Under the pieces are notes generated by a model. It had not been told where the DNA came from and made no database searches. It was given only the letters and a program-made list of their open reading frames with translations. From Planctomycetota bacterium (GTDB lineage: Bacteria > Planctomycetota > UBA8742 > UBA2392), in assembly GCA_020849795.1 (NCBI GenBank), contig JADZFR010000004.1, forward strand, positions 1 through 64,000: a DNA stretch of 64,000 bases, written 5' to 3'. This document shows positions 9,814-18,349 of this stretch, piece by piece. The stretch's first letter is position 1. Each line of letters opens with the position of its first letter. The translations under genes and the position numbers were made by a program.

Positions 9814-12800
9814 CACATCCTCGACAACCTGCGGCGCAGCCGCATGCGCACGACTTCGGCCATCGTGTTGATCACGAATGCCATCAAGAACAGCACCAGC
9901 CCGCCCAGGAACAGCGTGCGGTACAGCGTGCCCCCATGGGGGGCTTCCGGCATTTCAATGGCGATGGCGGCGCTGAGGCTGCGGAACCCGTTCAGCGGCT
10001 GCATGTCCATGACGGGTGTTCCGCCGGCGGCCATTACGACGATCATGGTTTCGCCCAGCGCGCGGCCCAGGCCGATCACGATCGCGCTGAAGATGCCGCT
10101 GGCCGCGGTAGGCAGCACGATGCGCATTGTGGTCTGCCAGCGCGACGCGCCGCACGCCAGGCTGGCCGCGCGCAACTGGTTGGGCACGGTGGTCAGGGCG
10201 TCTTCGCTGATGGTGTAGATCAACGGGATCACTGCAAAGCCCATCGCGAAACCGACCACCAGCGAGTTCGATTGCTCGAACTTCCAGCCTTGTTCACCCG
10301 TAATCCAGCGCCGGAAGTCGGCGACGCTGCCCGCCGTGGGGTGGTTGTAGCTGAAGAACATCCCTTCGATCAGGGGCGCAACCAGGTACGAAAGGCCGAA
10401 CCCCGCCAGCAGCAGCAGCGACCCGAACACAAGCGAAATGCCGATGTCTACAGCCAGGGCCCGCGCGCCGCTGTGCTGCGGCCCCTCCAGGCGCTCACGC
10501 AGCCGTTCACCCGGCGTGCGACCATGCGTGTCGCGCAGCCGCCGGGCCAGCACCTTCGAACCCCACCCCAGCAGCAACACCAGTGGCAGCGCAAGCAGGG
10601 CAACCAGCAGGTTGTGCCCGCCGGGGACCCACCAACCCTTGGGCAGCATGCTGGCGCCGACTTCCTGGTCGCGCTGCAGCGGTTGACCGCCGCCGGGCCA
10701 GGTGCGGAAGTCGCCGGCAGCCAGCGCGTCGGCTGCCTGCTCGTTGATGGGCTGAAAGCTGACCGGGTCAAGCAGCGCCGGGTTGGCGCCTTCAACGGCC
10801 GGGAACAGGTACACCTCGGCGCGGGGCCCGACCAAAGACGCCAGCCAGACGCCGAACGCCAGCAGGACAAACAGCAGGGCCGTGCTGCGCCAATAGCCGA
10901 ATTTCCCGACCAGGCTGGGCGGGCAGCGCTGCCAGACCCACCCGAACACCATGAACACAAGCGGCACGATTACGAAGGCGCAGATCGCTGTCGGCATGAT
11001 CGGGCCGGCCTTGGGCGCGAAGTACAGCGCGGCCAGGAAACCAAGCACCACCGAGGGCAGGCTGGCCATGACTTCCATGGTTGGCTTGAGAATGCTGCGC
11101 ATGTTGCGATGCATGAACTCGCTTGTGTAAATCGCCGCCAGCACAGCCAGCGGCACCGCGAACAGCAATGCATACAGGGCCCCCTTGATGGTGCCCATGA
11201 TAAGCGGAATCAGGCTGAGCTTGGGCTCAACGTCGTCGGTTCCGCCGGTGCTCTGCCACTCGTACTTGGGCTCGGGATAGCTCTCGTACCAGACCGCACC
11301 GAACAATGACTTGAAGCTGACTTCGCTGTGTGGCGCGTCGACCCACCAGTGAGAAAGTCGGCCGGCGTCGCTGATGGCGAGAATGCCGTCGCCTTTGCGG
11401 TTGAAGATCGCCAACTTGACGGGTTCAGTGCTGACGCGTGCGTAGACGCGCTCGGCTGTGTTATTGATCGCGCGAATCTCGCCGGATTCGTCTGTGACGA
11501 CGACGGCCTTGGTGATCGGGGACGGCGAAATCGAGACAATGGCCTTCTCTGCGGCTGGCAGCGCGCGTACGCGGGCATAGCGCTTCCACACGCGGCCGGC
11601 GGCGAAGTCTTCCTCCATCAGCGTCAGCCACGACTGCAGGCCGCCGTTGCTGTCGCCGAACAGGATGGTGTCATCGCCAAGCAGGTACGAGACGGCAGTC
11701 AGGCGCGGGCGCGCCGACCGGGGCTCGAAGCTTTTCTCCTCGCGAAGCTCGTTGTTGATGTCGTGCCAGGTGCGTCCCAACCCGATGTCGGCCTGCGCAC
11801 CAAATACGCTGACCGCGGGGTAGGGCAACACAAAGCCCTTGCCGTCTGTGCTGCGCTGGTAGTGGTGCAGGAAGCCGTCCGGGGTAACCAGGATGATTGC
11901 ATCCTGCAACTCGTTGACCATTGCCCAGCCGGGCACGCCGGTCAGTTCACGGGTCAGTTCAACGGTGTCGGCGGACGCCTCAAGTTCCTCGGACATTGCG
12001 TTGACTTCAACTTCCTCAATCACCAGGCGTGTGCGGCCGTCCTGCGTCACCACGATCGTGTTCGCAGTACGCGAGTCCTCTTCGCTGCCCAGTGAAATCT
12101 GGCCCGCGACCAATGTGACGGCTTTGCCACCCGTGTTCACTTCAACCTCGCGGTCAACCGTGACGGAAGCGCGGATGCCGCGGTAAAGGCCAAACGAGGG
12201 CAGGTGCTCGATCACCTGGCCGTCCCGGACGACAACCCTGGGGCTGTATTCGGGCTGTTTGAATGCGCCTTCGTCGGGGACTGGCAGGCTGGCCAGGTCA
12301 GCCGGCTCTTCGTTGATCTTGTAGCGCATGAACTCGGTCAGGTACGCCAGCTCGCCGACGAGGACGCGACCATCGCTGGTGCCCAGCAGCAGGTGGTGGT
12401 GGGGCACATCGAGTGTGCTGCCGACTTTGCGTTTGGTGCGGGGGCGCAGGGTCAAGTGGGCTGCGGTGATGGTGGCGCCGCCAAGCAGCGGGGGTTTGAA
12501 GCTGCCAAGCGCCTCACCGCTGGGCACCGAGAATGTGTCAATGCCGGCAGGCGTCACACGCACACCGATGCGCCGGTACTCATCGGTGTGCAGCACCAGT
12601 GTTTCGGCGCCGCCCAGATCGTGTGGTTCCGCGGCCGGCCCGATGTCCGCGGACAGGAACAGCGGAAAGACCTGCACCGCAATGAACGTGATCAGGCCCA
12701 GGACGGCAAGAATCACGCCCAGGCCGCCCACGGTGATGCCGACGTTGGCTGCGCGGTCCACCAGCTTGACGCGCAGCGTCGTCTTGCGGTTGTAACGCGG

Positions 12801-12839
12801 CAACGGAGTGGGTTCCACGATGTCTCTCTTGACGGCCAC
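9813..12839 (-). CDS. pstC: Oversized phosphate ABC transporter permease PstC
   Basis: The partner permease of PstA, 1008 residues against about 300 for classical PstC. A first helix (residues 30-60) is followed by about 480 exported residues rich in beta strands with VLVGELAYLTEF-type blades, suggestive of a beta-propeller. The permease region begins near residue 546, is interrupted by a second soluble insertion (about 650-820), and ends with the EAA loop [20 protein letters not shown] near residue 890. It resembles the large uncharacterised permeases grouped as COG4590. The assigned GTG at 12839 lacks a clear ribosome site; a GTG at 12818 after AAGAGAGA is an alternative. A stable hairpin separates it from pstS. 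Confidence 0.92.
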   Translation of the reverse strand: MAVKRDIVEPTPLPRYNRKTTLRVKLVDRAANVGITVGGLGVILAVLGLITFIAVQVFPLFLSADIGPAAEPHDLGGAETLVLHTDEYRRIGVRVTPAGIDTFSVPSGEALGSFKPPLLGGATITAAHLTLRPRTKRKVGSTLDVPHHHLLLGTSDGRVLVGELAYLTEFMRYKINEEPADLASLPVPDEGAFKQPEYSPRVVVRDGQVIEHLPSFGLYRGIRASVTVDREVEVNTGGKAVTLVAGQISLGSEEDSRTANTIVVTQDGRTRLVIEEVEVNAMSEELEASADTVELTRELTGVPGWAMVNELQDAIILVTPDGFLHHYQRSTDGKGFVLPYPAVSVFGAQADIGLGRTWHDINNELREEKSFEPRSARPRLTAVSYLLGDDTILFGDSNGGLQSWLTLMEEDFAAGRVWKRYARVRALPAAEKAIVSISPSPITKAVVVTDESGEIRAINNTAERVYARVSTEPVKLAIFNRKGDGILAISDAGRLSHWWVDAPHSEVSFKSLFGAVWYESYPEPKYEWQSTGGTDDVEPKLSLIPLIMGTIKGALYALLFAVPLAVLAAIYTSEFMHRNMRSILKPTMEVMASLPSVVLGFLAALYFAPKAGPIMPTAICAFVIVPLVFMVFGWVWQRCPPSLVGKFGYWRSTALLFVLLAFGVWLASLVGPRAEVYLFPAVEGANPALLDPVSFQPINEQAADALAAGDFRTWPGGGQPLQRDQEVGASMLPKGWWVPGGHNLLVALLALPLVLLLGWGSKVLARRLRDTHGRTPGERLRERLEGPQHSGARALAVDIGISLVFGSLLLLAGFGLSYLVAPLIEGMFFSYNHPTAGSVADFRRWITGEQGWKFEQSNSLVVGFAMGFAVIPLIYTISEDALTTVPNQLRAASLACGASRWQTTMRIVLPTAASGIFSAIVIGLGRALGETMIVVMAAGGTPVMDMQPLNGFRSLSAAIAIEMPEAPHGGTLYRTLFLGGLVLFLMAFVINTMAEVVRMRLRRRLSRM

Positions 12840-12848
12840 GGCGGCTGA

Positions 12849-12887
12849 CGCAAGAGACGGGACGCCTTGCAGGCGCCCCGTCTTGCG
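12849..12887 (-). promoter_or_regulatory. Stable hairpin between pstS and pstC
   Basis: A long inverted repeat, about 16 bp per arm with one bulge and one mismatch around a 5-nt loop, fills most of the 58-nt gap between pstS and pstC. No T-tract follows on the minus strand. This suits an mRNA-stabilising or partial-termination element that keeps the binding protein more abundant than the permeases. Confidence 0.5.
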
Positions 12888-12897
12888 AGTGTTTCAG

Positions 12898-13902
12898 TTA
12901 CTTGTCTGCGTATTGGTCCGCAAACTTGTCGGCAATCTTCTTCGTCAGGGGCACGTAGCCGTCTTTCACCACGACCTCCTGGCCTTCCTTGCTGTGGATG
13001 AACCGGAAGAATTCGCGCACCACGGGTGTCGCACTCTTGCCCGGGGCTCGGTTGAAGTAGATGTACAGGTAGCGGGCCAGCGGAAACTTGCCGCTGTAGC
13101 AGTTCTCGTCCGTCGCTTCGTACGCCTCGTCGCCCGCCTTTTTGCTAAGCGGCACTGCGCGCACACCGGCTGTCTTGTATCCAATGCCGCTGTATCCGAT
13201 GCCGTTGCGGTCTACGCTGATGCTCTGGACGACGGCGGCACTGCCCGGTTGTTCCTTGACCGAGGCCTTGAAGTCGCCCTTGAACAGCGCTTTTTCCTTG
13301 AAGTAGCCGTAGGTGCCGCTGGCGCTGTTGCGGCCGTACAGCACGATGTCGCCGTTCTGCCAGTCACCCTTGAGGCCGACCTGGCCCCACTTGGTGACGT
13401 CTTCGCTGTGACCGCCCTTGCGCGTCTGGCTGAAGATCGCGTCGACCTCAGCAAGGCTCAGCTTCTCGATCGGGTTGTCCTTGTGGACGTACACAGCCAG
13501 GGCGTCGATGGCGACGGCTACATACGAAGGTTTGTAGCCGAACTTCTTCTCGAACTTGTCGATCTCTTCGTCTTTCATGGCGCGCGACATTGGCCCCAGG
13601 TCGGCGGTGCCGTCAATCAGTGCCGGGGGGGCGGTGGTGCTGCCCTTGCCTTCGACGGCAAACTTGACGTTCGGGTAGGACTTGCGAAAGCCTTCGGCCC
13701 ACAGGGTCATCAGGTTGTTCAGCGTGTCGGAACCGACACTGCTGATGTTGCCGCTGATGCCCGCAACGGCCGTGTACGACTCGAGGTTTGCATCGACAGT
13801 TGCGGTGCCGCCCTCGGCTTGCGTCGGGGTGGCGCCGGTTGCCGCAAACGAGGCAACGATTGCGCCCAGTGCTACGGCTGCCATTCCAAGCTTGGTTCGC
13901 AT
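12898..13902 (-). CDS. pstS: Phosphate-binding protein PstS
   Basis: The periplasmic receptor that delivers phosphate to PstCA. A Sec signal peptide (MRTKLGMAAVALGAIVASFA) ends at an alanine-type cleavage site near TPTQA; there is no lipobox, so the protein is probably soluble in the periplasm. Phosphate-contact motifs are visible: SVGSDTL, GKGSTTAPPALIDGTADLG and GRNSASGTYGYF. Its 334 residues are a normal length. GGAG 8 nt upstream supports the ATG. It is first in the operon. I looked for a Pho box in the 120 nt upstream and found no convincing one. Confidence 0.95.
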   Translation of the reverse strand: MRTKLGMAAVALGAIVASFAATGATPTQAEGGTATVDANLESYTAVAGISGNISSVGSDTLNNLMTLWAEGFRKSYPNVKFAVEGKGSTTAPPALIDGTADLGPMSRAMKDEEIDKFEKKFGYKPSYVAVAIDALAVYVHKDNPIEKLSLAEVDAIFSQTRKGGHSEDVTKWGQVGLKGDWQNGDIVLYGRNSASGTYGYFKEKALFKGDFKASVKEQPGSAAVVQSISVDRNGIGYSGIGYKTAGVRAVPLSKKAGDEAYEATDENCYSGKFPLARYLYIYFNRAPGKSATPVVREFFRFIHSKEGQEVVVKDGYVPLTKKIADKFADQYADK

Positions 13903-14024
13903 TCAGTATCTCCAGGTCAGAAGGATTGGTCTCTTCAACTGGAGACAGCGTAGAAATGTGCGATGAGCCGATTGTGCGGACTGCGTGAAGATTGGATTAA
14001 TCGGCGCGCGACCGGCCGCTGTGA

Positions 14025-14564
14025 TCAGCGCCGGACGGCACCCCGCACGCAGCGCAGCGCCAGCGTGCCCAGGGCCAGCACAGCCAGCAGCCACCAGCGC
14101 GACGTGCCGCCGGTGCCCGTCGAACAGTCGTCGGGCCGGCTGCCGGACGCCTTCTTCTTCGACGGCGCCACAGCGTTGCCCTCGAAGCTGAACGTGTAGG
14201 GGTTCTTGACCGGGTCGTTCGTGGCAATGCTCACGTCGAAGCTGAAGGTTGTGGCTGCAATCGGTGAGACTTGCAGGCGAAAGGTGGTTGTCGCGCCCAT
14301 GGCCACGGGGGTGACGGGGTCCTGCAGTACAATCACGGTGCAGTTGGTTTCGCCGGACAGGGCAACCGGCGGCATGCTGGTAAGGTCAAGGTCGGTGGTG
14401 CCGTCGTTGCGAATGGTGTACGTGAGATTGAACGGCGAGGCGCCGGTGTTCTGCAACGAATCGGTCGCACCCACGGCAATAACGGCGGTGCCGCGCAACA
14501 CGACCATGTCAGACTGTGCGCACAGGGGCGCGGCGAACACGAGAAGTAGAAGCAGCAGTCGCAT
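14025..14564 (-). CDS. Exported choice-of-anchor D-like protein with Cys-type C-terminal tag
   Basis: A 179-residue exported protein. It has a signal peptide (MRLLLLLLVFAAPLCAQ) and one beta-sandwich of the choice-of-anchor D / HYDIN-like type (FNLTYTIRNDGTTDLDLT, ATNDPVKNPYTFSFEG). A KKKASGSRPDDCSTGTGG linker leads into a hydrophobic helix and an Arg-rich end. This tail matches five other proteins in the window and looks like a sorting signal with an invariant Cys. The domain is usually a structural or adhesive module. The gene is on the same strand as pstS but 122 nt upstream of it, so it is probably a separate unit. Confidence 0.8.
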   Translation of the reverse strand: MRLLLLLLVFAAPLCAQSDMVVLRGTAVIAVGATDSLQNTGASPFNLTYTIRNDGTTDLDLTSMPPVALSGETNCTVIVLQDPVTPVAMGATTTFRLQVSPIAATTFSFDVSIATNDPVKNPYTFSFEGNAVAPSKKKASGSRPDDCSTGTGGTSRWWLLAVLALGTLALRCVRGAVRR

Positions 14565-14650
14565 GGTCAGGGATTATGAAAGCGCCCGGCCCGAATGCAC
14601 CCCGCGAGTGAAGAAATTCCGCGCATGCTTCGCGCCTGCCCAAACGTACT

Positions 14651-16195
14651 TCAGTCGCCTTTGGGTGTGCCTTCCGGCGTGTCCTTGGGCGCCTCTTTTG
14701 AAGGGTCTTTGGGTTCTTCCTTGGGCGGGTCTTCCTCGAAGCCTTCCTTGTACCAGCGCTGGAGCCTTACGCTGCCGTCCGTGGCGTACTCGCGGTACCA
14801 GCCGTCCAGCCAGCCCTGCTTGAACGTCCCGACGGCCTGGGGTTTGCCTTCGCGACTGAACCACTCCCACAGGCCCATGCGGGCGCCGTTGTCGTCGTAG
14901 TGGCACGTAAGTTGTTTGTTGCCGTTGTCCCACCAGAACTGCCACTTGCCCCGACGCTCGTAGTCCCAGTGGCCGTGGCTCTCGAGCGAGCCGTTGCGGT
15001 ACCATGTCTGCCAGAGGCCCTTGCGGTCGCCGTCGTACGTGCCTTCCTCAGACTTTTCGCCGTTGTCGTGCCAGAAGGTCCAGACACCCTTGCGTGAACC
15101 CTGGTTGTACTTGCCCTGCGCGGCCTTCTTTCCATTGGCGTGATAGCGCACCCAGTCGTTCTCGAGTTCGCCGCCCTGGTAGAAGCACTCAACCAGCTTC
15201 TCGCCGCTGACATGCCACAGCGCCCAGGCGCCGCTGCGTTCACCGCGCACATAAACGCCTTCGGCTCCTTTCTGGCTGTTGTCGTGCCAGAATGACCACT
15301 TGCCGGTGCGCTGGCCGGATTCTTTGTCGTACTCGCCTTCTTCTTTGCGGCTGGTGTTTTCGTGCCACCAGGTCCAGACGCCGTAGCGATTGCCGCGGTC
15401 GTAGGTGCCGGACGACTCTTTTACGCCGTCTTCGTAATAGTAGGTCCAGCGGCCGTGTTGCAGCAACTCCAGGTTTTCGCCCTCTGACTTCAGGTTGCCG
15501 TTTTCGTACCACCGCTTCCAGGGACCCGGCTTGGCGCCTTTGTACTCAATCTGTTCACTGGTGACGCCGTTAGCATACCAGCTGTCCCAGCGGCCTTCCT
15601 TCACGCCCAGCGTGTAGCGCCCGCTCTGCTGTAACTGGCCGGTGTCGTACCACCACTCCCACTTGCCGTCTTCCTTGTCGGCTTTCCAGTTGCCTTGCAG
15701 CGTGCGCGTTGCATTTCTGGCCCAGCTCACGGTGCGGCCGTCCTTGAGGCCGTCTTTGTAGTAGAGCTCGGCGCTTTTCTTGCCGTCGTTGTACCACCAC
15801 TCCCACTTGCCATCGCGTTTGCCGTCCTTGAACTTGCCCGCGCTTTCTTTCTTGCCCGTGGTGTGCCAGCGCGTCCATTCGCCCTGTTGCACGTCGGCGA
15901 TGTAGACGCCCAGTTGCAGGCGCTCACCGTTTTCGTGCCACCAGGTCCAGGTGCCGTCTTTCTTGCCCGACTTGTACTCGCCTGCGGTGCGGGTCTTGCC
16001 CGATTCATAGAACTCTTTGTATTCGCCCCAGCGCGTCTCGGCGCCCTTGTCGTCTACCTGCACCGCAAATCGCTCGCGCAGTTTGCCCGACTCGAACTTG
16101 GTTTCGCGCCATTCAACCTTCACCTTGGGGGCAGCCGGCAGCGCCGCAGCAAGCAGCGTGCAGACCAGCGCGAACATGAGACAGCGTGTCAGCAT
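14651..16195 (-). CDS. Exported MORN-type repeat protein
   Basis: A signal peptide (MLTRCLMFALVCTLLAAALP) is followed by about 18-20 tandem repeats of 20-25 residues with the core G-W-WW-NG-K (for example GKWEWWYNDGKKSAELYYKD). These are MORN_2/YwqK-type beta-hairpin repeats. They fill residues 35 to 480 and a Pro/Lys/Glu-rich tail (PPKEEPKDPSKEAPKDTPEG) ends the protein. The ATG at 16195 is supported by AGGAA 7 nt upstream. Such proteins are common in Bacteroidetes and the PVC group; the YwqK label refers to an antitoxin fold, but no toxin gene is adjacent. A structural or binding role at the cell surface is more likely than an antitoxin role, given the signal peptide. Confidence 0.8.
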   Translation of the reverse strand: MLTRCLMFALVCTLLAAALPAAPKVKVEWRETKFESGKLRERFAVQVDDKGAETRWGEYKEFYESGKTRTAGEYKSGKKDGTWTWWHENGERLQLGVYIADVQQGEWTRWHTTGKKESAGKFKDGKRDGKWEWWYNDGKKSAELYYKDGLKDGRTVSWARNATRTLQGNWKADKEDGKWEWWYDTGQLQQSGRYTLGVKEGRWDSWYANGVTSEQIEYKGAKPGPWKRWYENGNLKSEGENLELLQHGRWTYYYEDGVKESSGTYDRGNRYGVWTWWHENTSRKEEGEYDKESGQRTGKWSFWHDNSQKGAEGVYVRGERSGAWALWHVSGEKLVECFYQGGELENDWVRYHANGKKAAQGKYNQGSRKGVWTFWHDNGEKSEEGTYDGDRKGLWQTWYRNGSLESHGHWDYERRGKWQFWWDNGNKQLTCHYDDNGARMGLWEWFSREGKPQAVGTFKQGWLDGWYREYATDGSVRLQRWYKEGFEEDPPKEEPKDPSKEAPKDTPEGTPKGD

Positions 16196-16332
16196 GGAGA
16201 GTTCCTGGTACGGGCAGCGCGATTGTAGCTTGGGCCGTGACCAACTTTGGATTCCTGATTGCGGATTTTGCGTCAATCCGCGACTTTCGGGCCGCCCGCG
16301 TTTGCCAATTCGTCAGCATCCTTAAAGCAGCA

Positions 16333-16357
16333 GGGGATGGGCCCCACACCCATCCCC
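16333..16357 (-). terminator. Hairpin downstream of the small TPR gene
   Basis: GGGGATGGG and CCCATCCCC form perfect 9-bp arms around a 7-nt loop, about 30 nt past the stop of the minus-strand gene ending at 16387. The minus strand then reads CTGCTGCTTTAAGG, a weak T-tract. The rest of 16196-16386 shows no gene. Confidence 0.55.
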
Positions 16358-16386
16358 CTCGGACAACCGTGCCGTTGGTAGCGCGG

Positions 16387-17076
16387 TTATCCGCAAAGCC
16401 GCATGATCTCGCGGCAGCGTGCCACGAGGTTGTCGAGCATGTGCTCTTCGGCCTGTGCCAGAACCGGCTGGACTAGCGCCCGTGCCTCAGTGGCCAGGCC
16501 CATGCGCGCCAGTGCCATGCCTTTGTAGAGCTGGGCAACGCCATGCAGCACGCGGTCGTCCACGTTGCGGCAGTACTCAAGGCAACCGTCGGCTTCGCTG
16601 GACAGGTAGTTCCATGCGCCGGATTCTTCGGCCCACGCAAGCAGGTTATTCCAGCACTGGTGCATGCGGGCGGTGTCGCCGAGCTGGTCGGCGGCGATAT
16701 GCATGGCGCGGCAGAAGGCGTCGTCCATGGGCTGCAGGTCGCCCAGATTGCCGAGGACGTTGGCGTAGGAAAACCAGTACTCGTACAGCGTTTCGGTGTC
16801 GAACTGCCCCAGGCAGGCTTGCAGCACTTCGTCTTCCAGCACGGCGCGGGCCTGCTTGTGGCCGCGCAGGTCCATCATGACCCAGGCTTTGCGCATCATG
16901 GCTTGACCCAGAAAGTCGCCCGTGCTGATGCGGCGCTCGCGCTTTTCTGCCTCAGTCGGATTCAGAAGTCGCTCCCACGCCACAAGCGACTCCTCAAACA
17001 TGCCCTGCCGGGCAAGGGACGCGGCATGGTTGAACTGCTCAATGAGTTGCGGAGAGATGTGTAGGGCGGTCGTCAT
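16387..17076 (-). CDS. Cytoplasmic TPR-like helical protein
   Basis: A 229-residue protein with no signal peptide, built of helix pairs of TPR type (LIEQFNHAASLARQGMFEES, then FSYANVLGNLGDLQPM and VAQLYKGMALARMGLATEA). I do not recognise a specific family. The ATG at 17076 has a near-ideal AAGGAGG ribosome site 5 nt upstream. It is transcribed divergently from the ArsR-type regulator at 17247. Its own promoter is one of the best sigma-70 matches in the window and is surrounded by palindromes, so it is probably tightly regulated, perhaps by that neighbour. Confidence 0.75.
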   Translation of the reverse strand: MTTALHISPQLIEQFNHAASLARQGMFEESLVAWERLLNPTEAEKRERRISTGDFLGQAMMRKAWVMMDLRGHKQARAVLEDEVLQACLGQFDTETLYEYWFSYANVLGNLGDLQPMDDAFCRAMHIAADQLGDTARMHQCWNNLLAWAEESGAWNYLSSEADGCLEYCRNVDDRVLHGVAQLYKGMALARMGLATEARALVQPVLAQAEEHMLDNLVARCREIMRLCG

Positions 17077-17118
17077 AGGAGCCTCCTTGTCGGAGGGGGA
17101 CACCAGCATCCTCTTTGA

Positions 17119-17173
17119 ACTATACACCATGAAAGAAACATGGTCAATATTACTGTAATGCACAGTAATATTG
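17119..17173 (-). promoter_or_regulatory. Promoter and palindromes of the small TPR gene
   Basis: On the minus strand a -35 TTGACC (17142-17147) and a -10 TATAGT (17119-17124) are separated by exactly 17 nt. Between them lies CCATG-7-CATGG (17127-17143). Overlapping the upstream side of the -35 is a perfect 12-bp inverted repeat, CAATATTACTGT and ACAGTAATATTG with a 5-nt spacer (17145-17173). The region is much more AT-rich than its surroundings. Confidence 0.7.
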
Positions 17174-17188
17174 GCAGCCAGAATCGCC

Positions 17189-17221
17189 TTGACACGGCCT
17201 AGTCAATAAAGTATTTATTGA
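17189..17221 (+). promoter_or_regulatory. Promoter and operator of the ArsR-type gene
   Basis: A perfect -35 TTGACA (17189-17194) is followed 17 nt later by TATTTA (17212-17217) as a possible -10. The palindrome TCAATAAA-GTA-TTTATTGA (17203-17221) covers the -10 region. AT-rich palindromes over the promoter are typical of ArsR/SmtB operators, so autoregulation is likely. Confidence 0.6.
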
Positions 17222-17246
17222 TACACGTTTTATCGATGAGGACGAC

Positions 17247-17813
17247 ATGCCCACACAAATCGACCACAATGAGCGCGTCCGCACCTGGTTTCACCCGGTC
17301 CGCATCAAGATCGTTGAGCTGCTGCGCGCCCGCGGCCCCATGACCCAGACAGAGCTTGCCCGCGCCATCGACGCCAACACCGCCAGTGCCCGCTATCACC
17401 TGCTGCGGCTTGTGCGGGCCGGGTTCGTAGAGCATGCAGGCACGAGGCCGGGTCCCAAAGCCATCACAGAAAAACTGTTTCGACACATTCAACAGGAGCC
17501 GACAATGGAACCACTGACCTTTGCCACGAAACACGGCAGCGCCAAAGACCTCGAGATGCGCAAGCTGAGCCTGGACAGCGTAGCCGAGATTCACCGCGTC
17601 GGCGCGCGCATCATTGAGCGCGAACCCGAACGCTTCTTCGGCATCCACACGCAGGAGATCACCGCCACACCCGAAGCACTGCGTGCCCTGCGCGATGCGC
17701 TGAAAGCCACGCTGGCGGGATTCATGGCAGGATTGGCAGAACCCCGCGAGGGCGAGAAAGTCGAGCGCGCTACCGTCTGCATCAACTTCTACCCGCACTC
17801 GGCACCGGCATAG
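17247..17813 (+). CDS. ArsR-type winged-helix transcriptional regulator
   Basis: A 188-residue regulator. Residues 8-75 form a winged helix: TWFHPVRIKIVELLRARGPM, then TQTELARAIDANTASARYHL as recognition helix, then the wing (VEHAGTRPGPKAI). The second half is helical with no metal-binding Cys cluster (no ELCVCDL-type motif), so a metal sensor is unlikely. Similar HTH_20-type proteins carry a helical dimerisation or ligand domain. GAGGA upstream supports the ATG at 17247. It is divergent from the TPR-like gene and followed 14 nt later by the NYN-domain gene, so it may head a three-gene unit. Confidence 0.8.
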   Translation: MPTQIDHNERVRTWFHPVRIKIVELLRARGPMTQTELARAIDANTASARYHLLRLVRAGFVEHAGTRPGPKAITEKLFRHIQQEPTMEPLTFATKHGSAKDLEMRKLSLDSVAEIHRVGARIIEREPERFFGIHTQEITATPEALRALRDALKATLAGFMAGLAEPREGEKVERATVCINFYPHSAPA

Positions 17814-17827
17814 TCTAGACTGCCCGT

Positions 17828-18349
17828 GTGTACGTGATCGACGGCTACAACCTGCTGCACACGCTGGCGCGCCACCCCGGCGCATTGCCCGGCGACGATG
17901 ACCGCGCGCGCGCGCGGCTGGTCGAATTGCTGTCGGCACTGGCGGTGCGCGAATCCACCACGGCCCGCGTGTTCTTTGACGGCACGGGCGGCAATGTGTC
18001 GGCCGGCGACCTGGCAGCGCCGAAGGTTCGCGTCACCTTCTGTGGACCTGCGACCGGTAGCGCCGACGACGCCATCGTGGACTTTGTCGAGGCCCACAAC
18101 CACCCGCGCCAGTTGAAAGTGGTCAGCGCCGACCGCGAGGTCACGAATGCGTGCAAGCTGGCCGGCGCCCGCATCGTCCACAGCAATGACATGAGTGAAA
18201 CGCTGGCGCGTATGGTGCCCGCGCAGGTCGAGCGGTCTGAGCCGGAGAAGCCCACCCGGGGCGCGGTTGGCAAGCTTGAGCAGGAGATGCTGGACGAGAT
18301 CGGCGAGTTCGGCAAGTTTGAGCGAGAGGTTGAGGACGAACTGGGATGA
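17828..18349 (+). CDS. NYN-domain (YacP-like) ribonuclease
   Basis: A 173-residue PIN-like NYN-domain protein. It begins YVIDGYNLLHTL, with the first acidic residue of the active site. ARVFFDGTGG, SADDAIVDFVEAH and VVSADREVTNAC supply the other expected acidic residues. Family members such as Rae1/YacP are endoribonucleases linked to ribosomes. The tail (GKLEQEMLDEIGEFGKFERE) is an acidic helix. The GTG at 17828 is the only start keeping the first strand. Its stop overlaps the next start by 4 nt (ATGA), so the two are translationally coupled. Confidence 0.85.
   Translation: MYVIDGYNLLHTLARHPGALPGDDDRARARLVELLSALAVRESTTARVFFDGTGGNVSAGDLAAPKVRVTFCGPATGSADDAIVDFVEAHNHPRQLKVVSADREVTNACKLAGARIVHSNDMSETLARMVPAQVERSEPEKPTRGAVGKLEQEMLDEIGEFGKFEREVEDELG

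Noticed and set aside
7333-10218. Long open frame opposite pstA/pstC (plus strand, 961 codons)
   Set aside because: It runs antisense to two well-supported permease genes, and its translation is His/Arg/Gln-rich without domains.
13903-14024. Pho box upstream of pstS
   Set aside because: No pair of CTGTCAT-like 7-mers with 11-bp spacing was found, so phosphate control by a PhoB-type regulator is not shown here.
14651-16195. Toxin-antitoxin system based on the YwqK-like repeats
   Set aside because: The protein is exported and much longer than YwqK antitoxins, and no toxin-like gene is adjacent.
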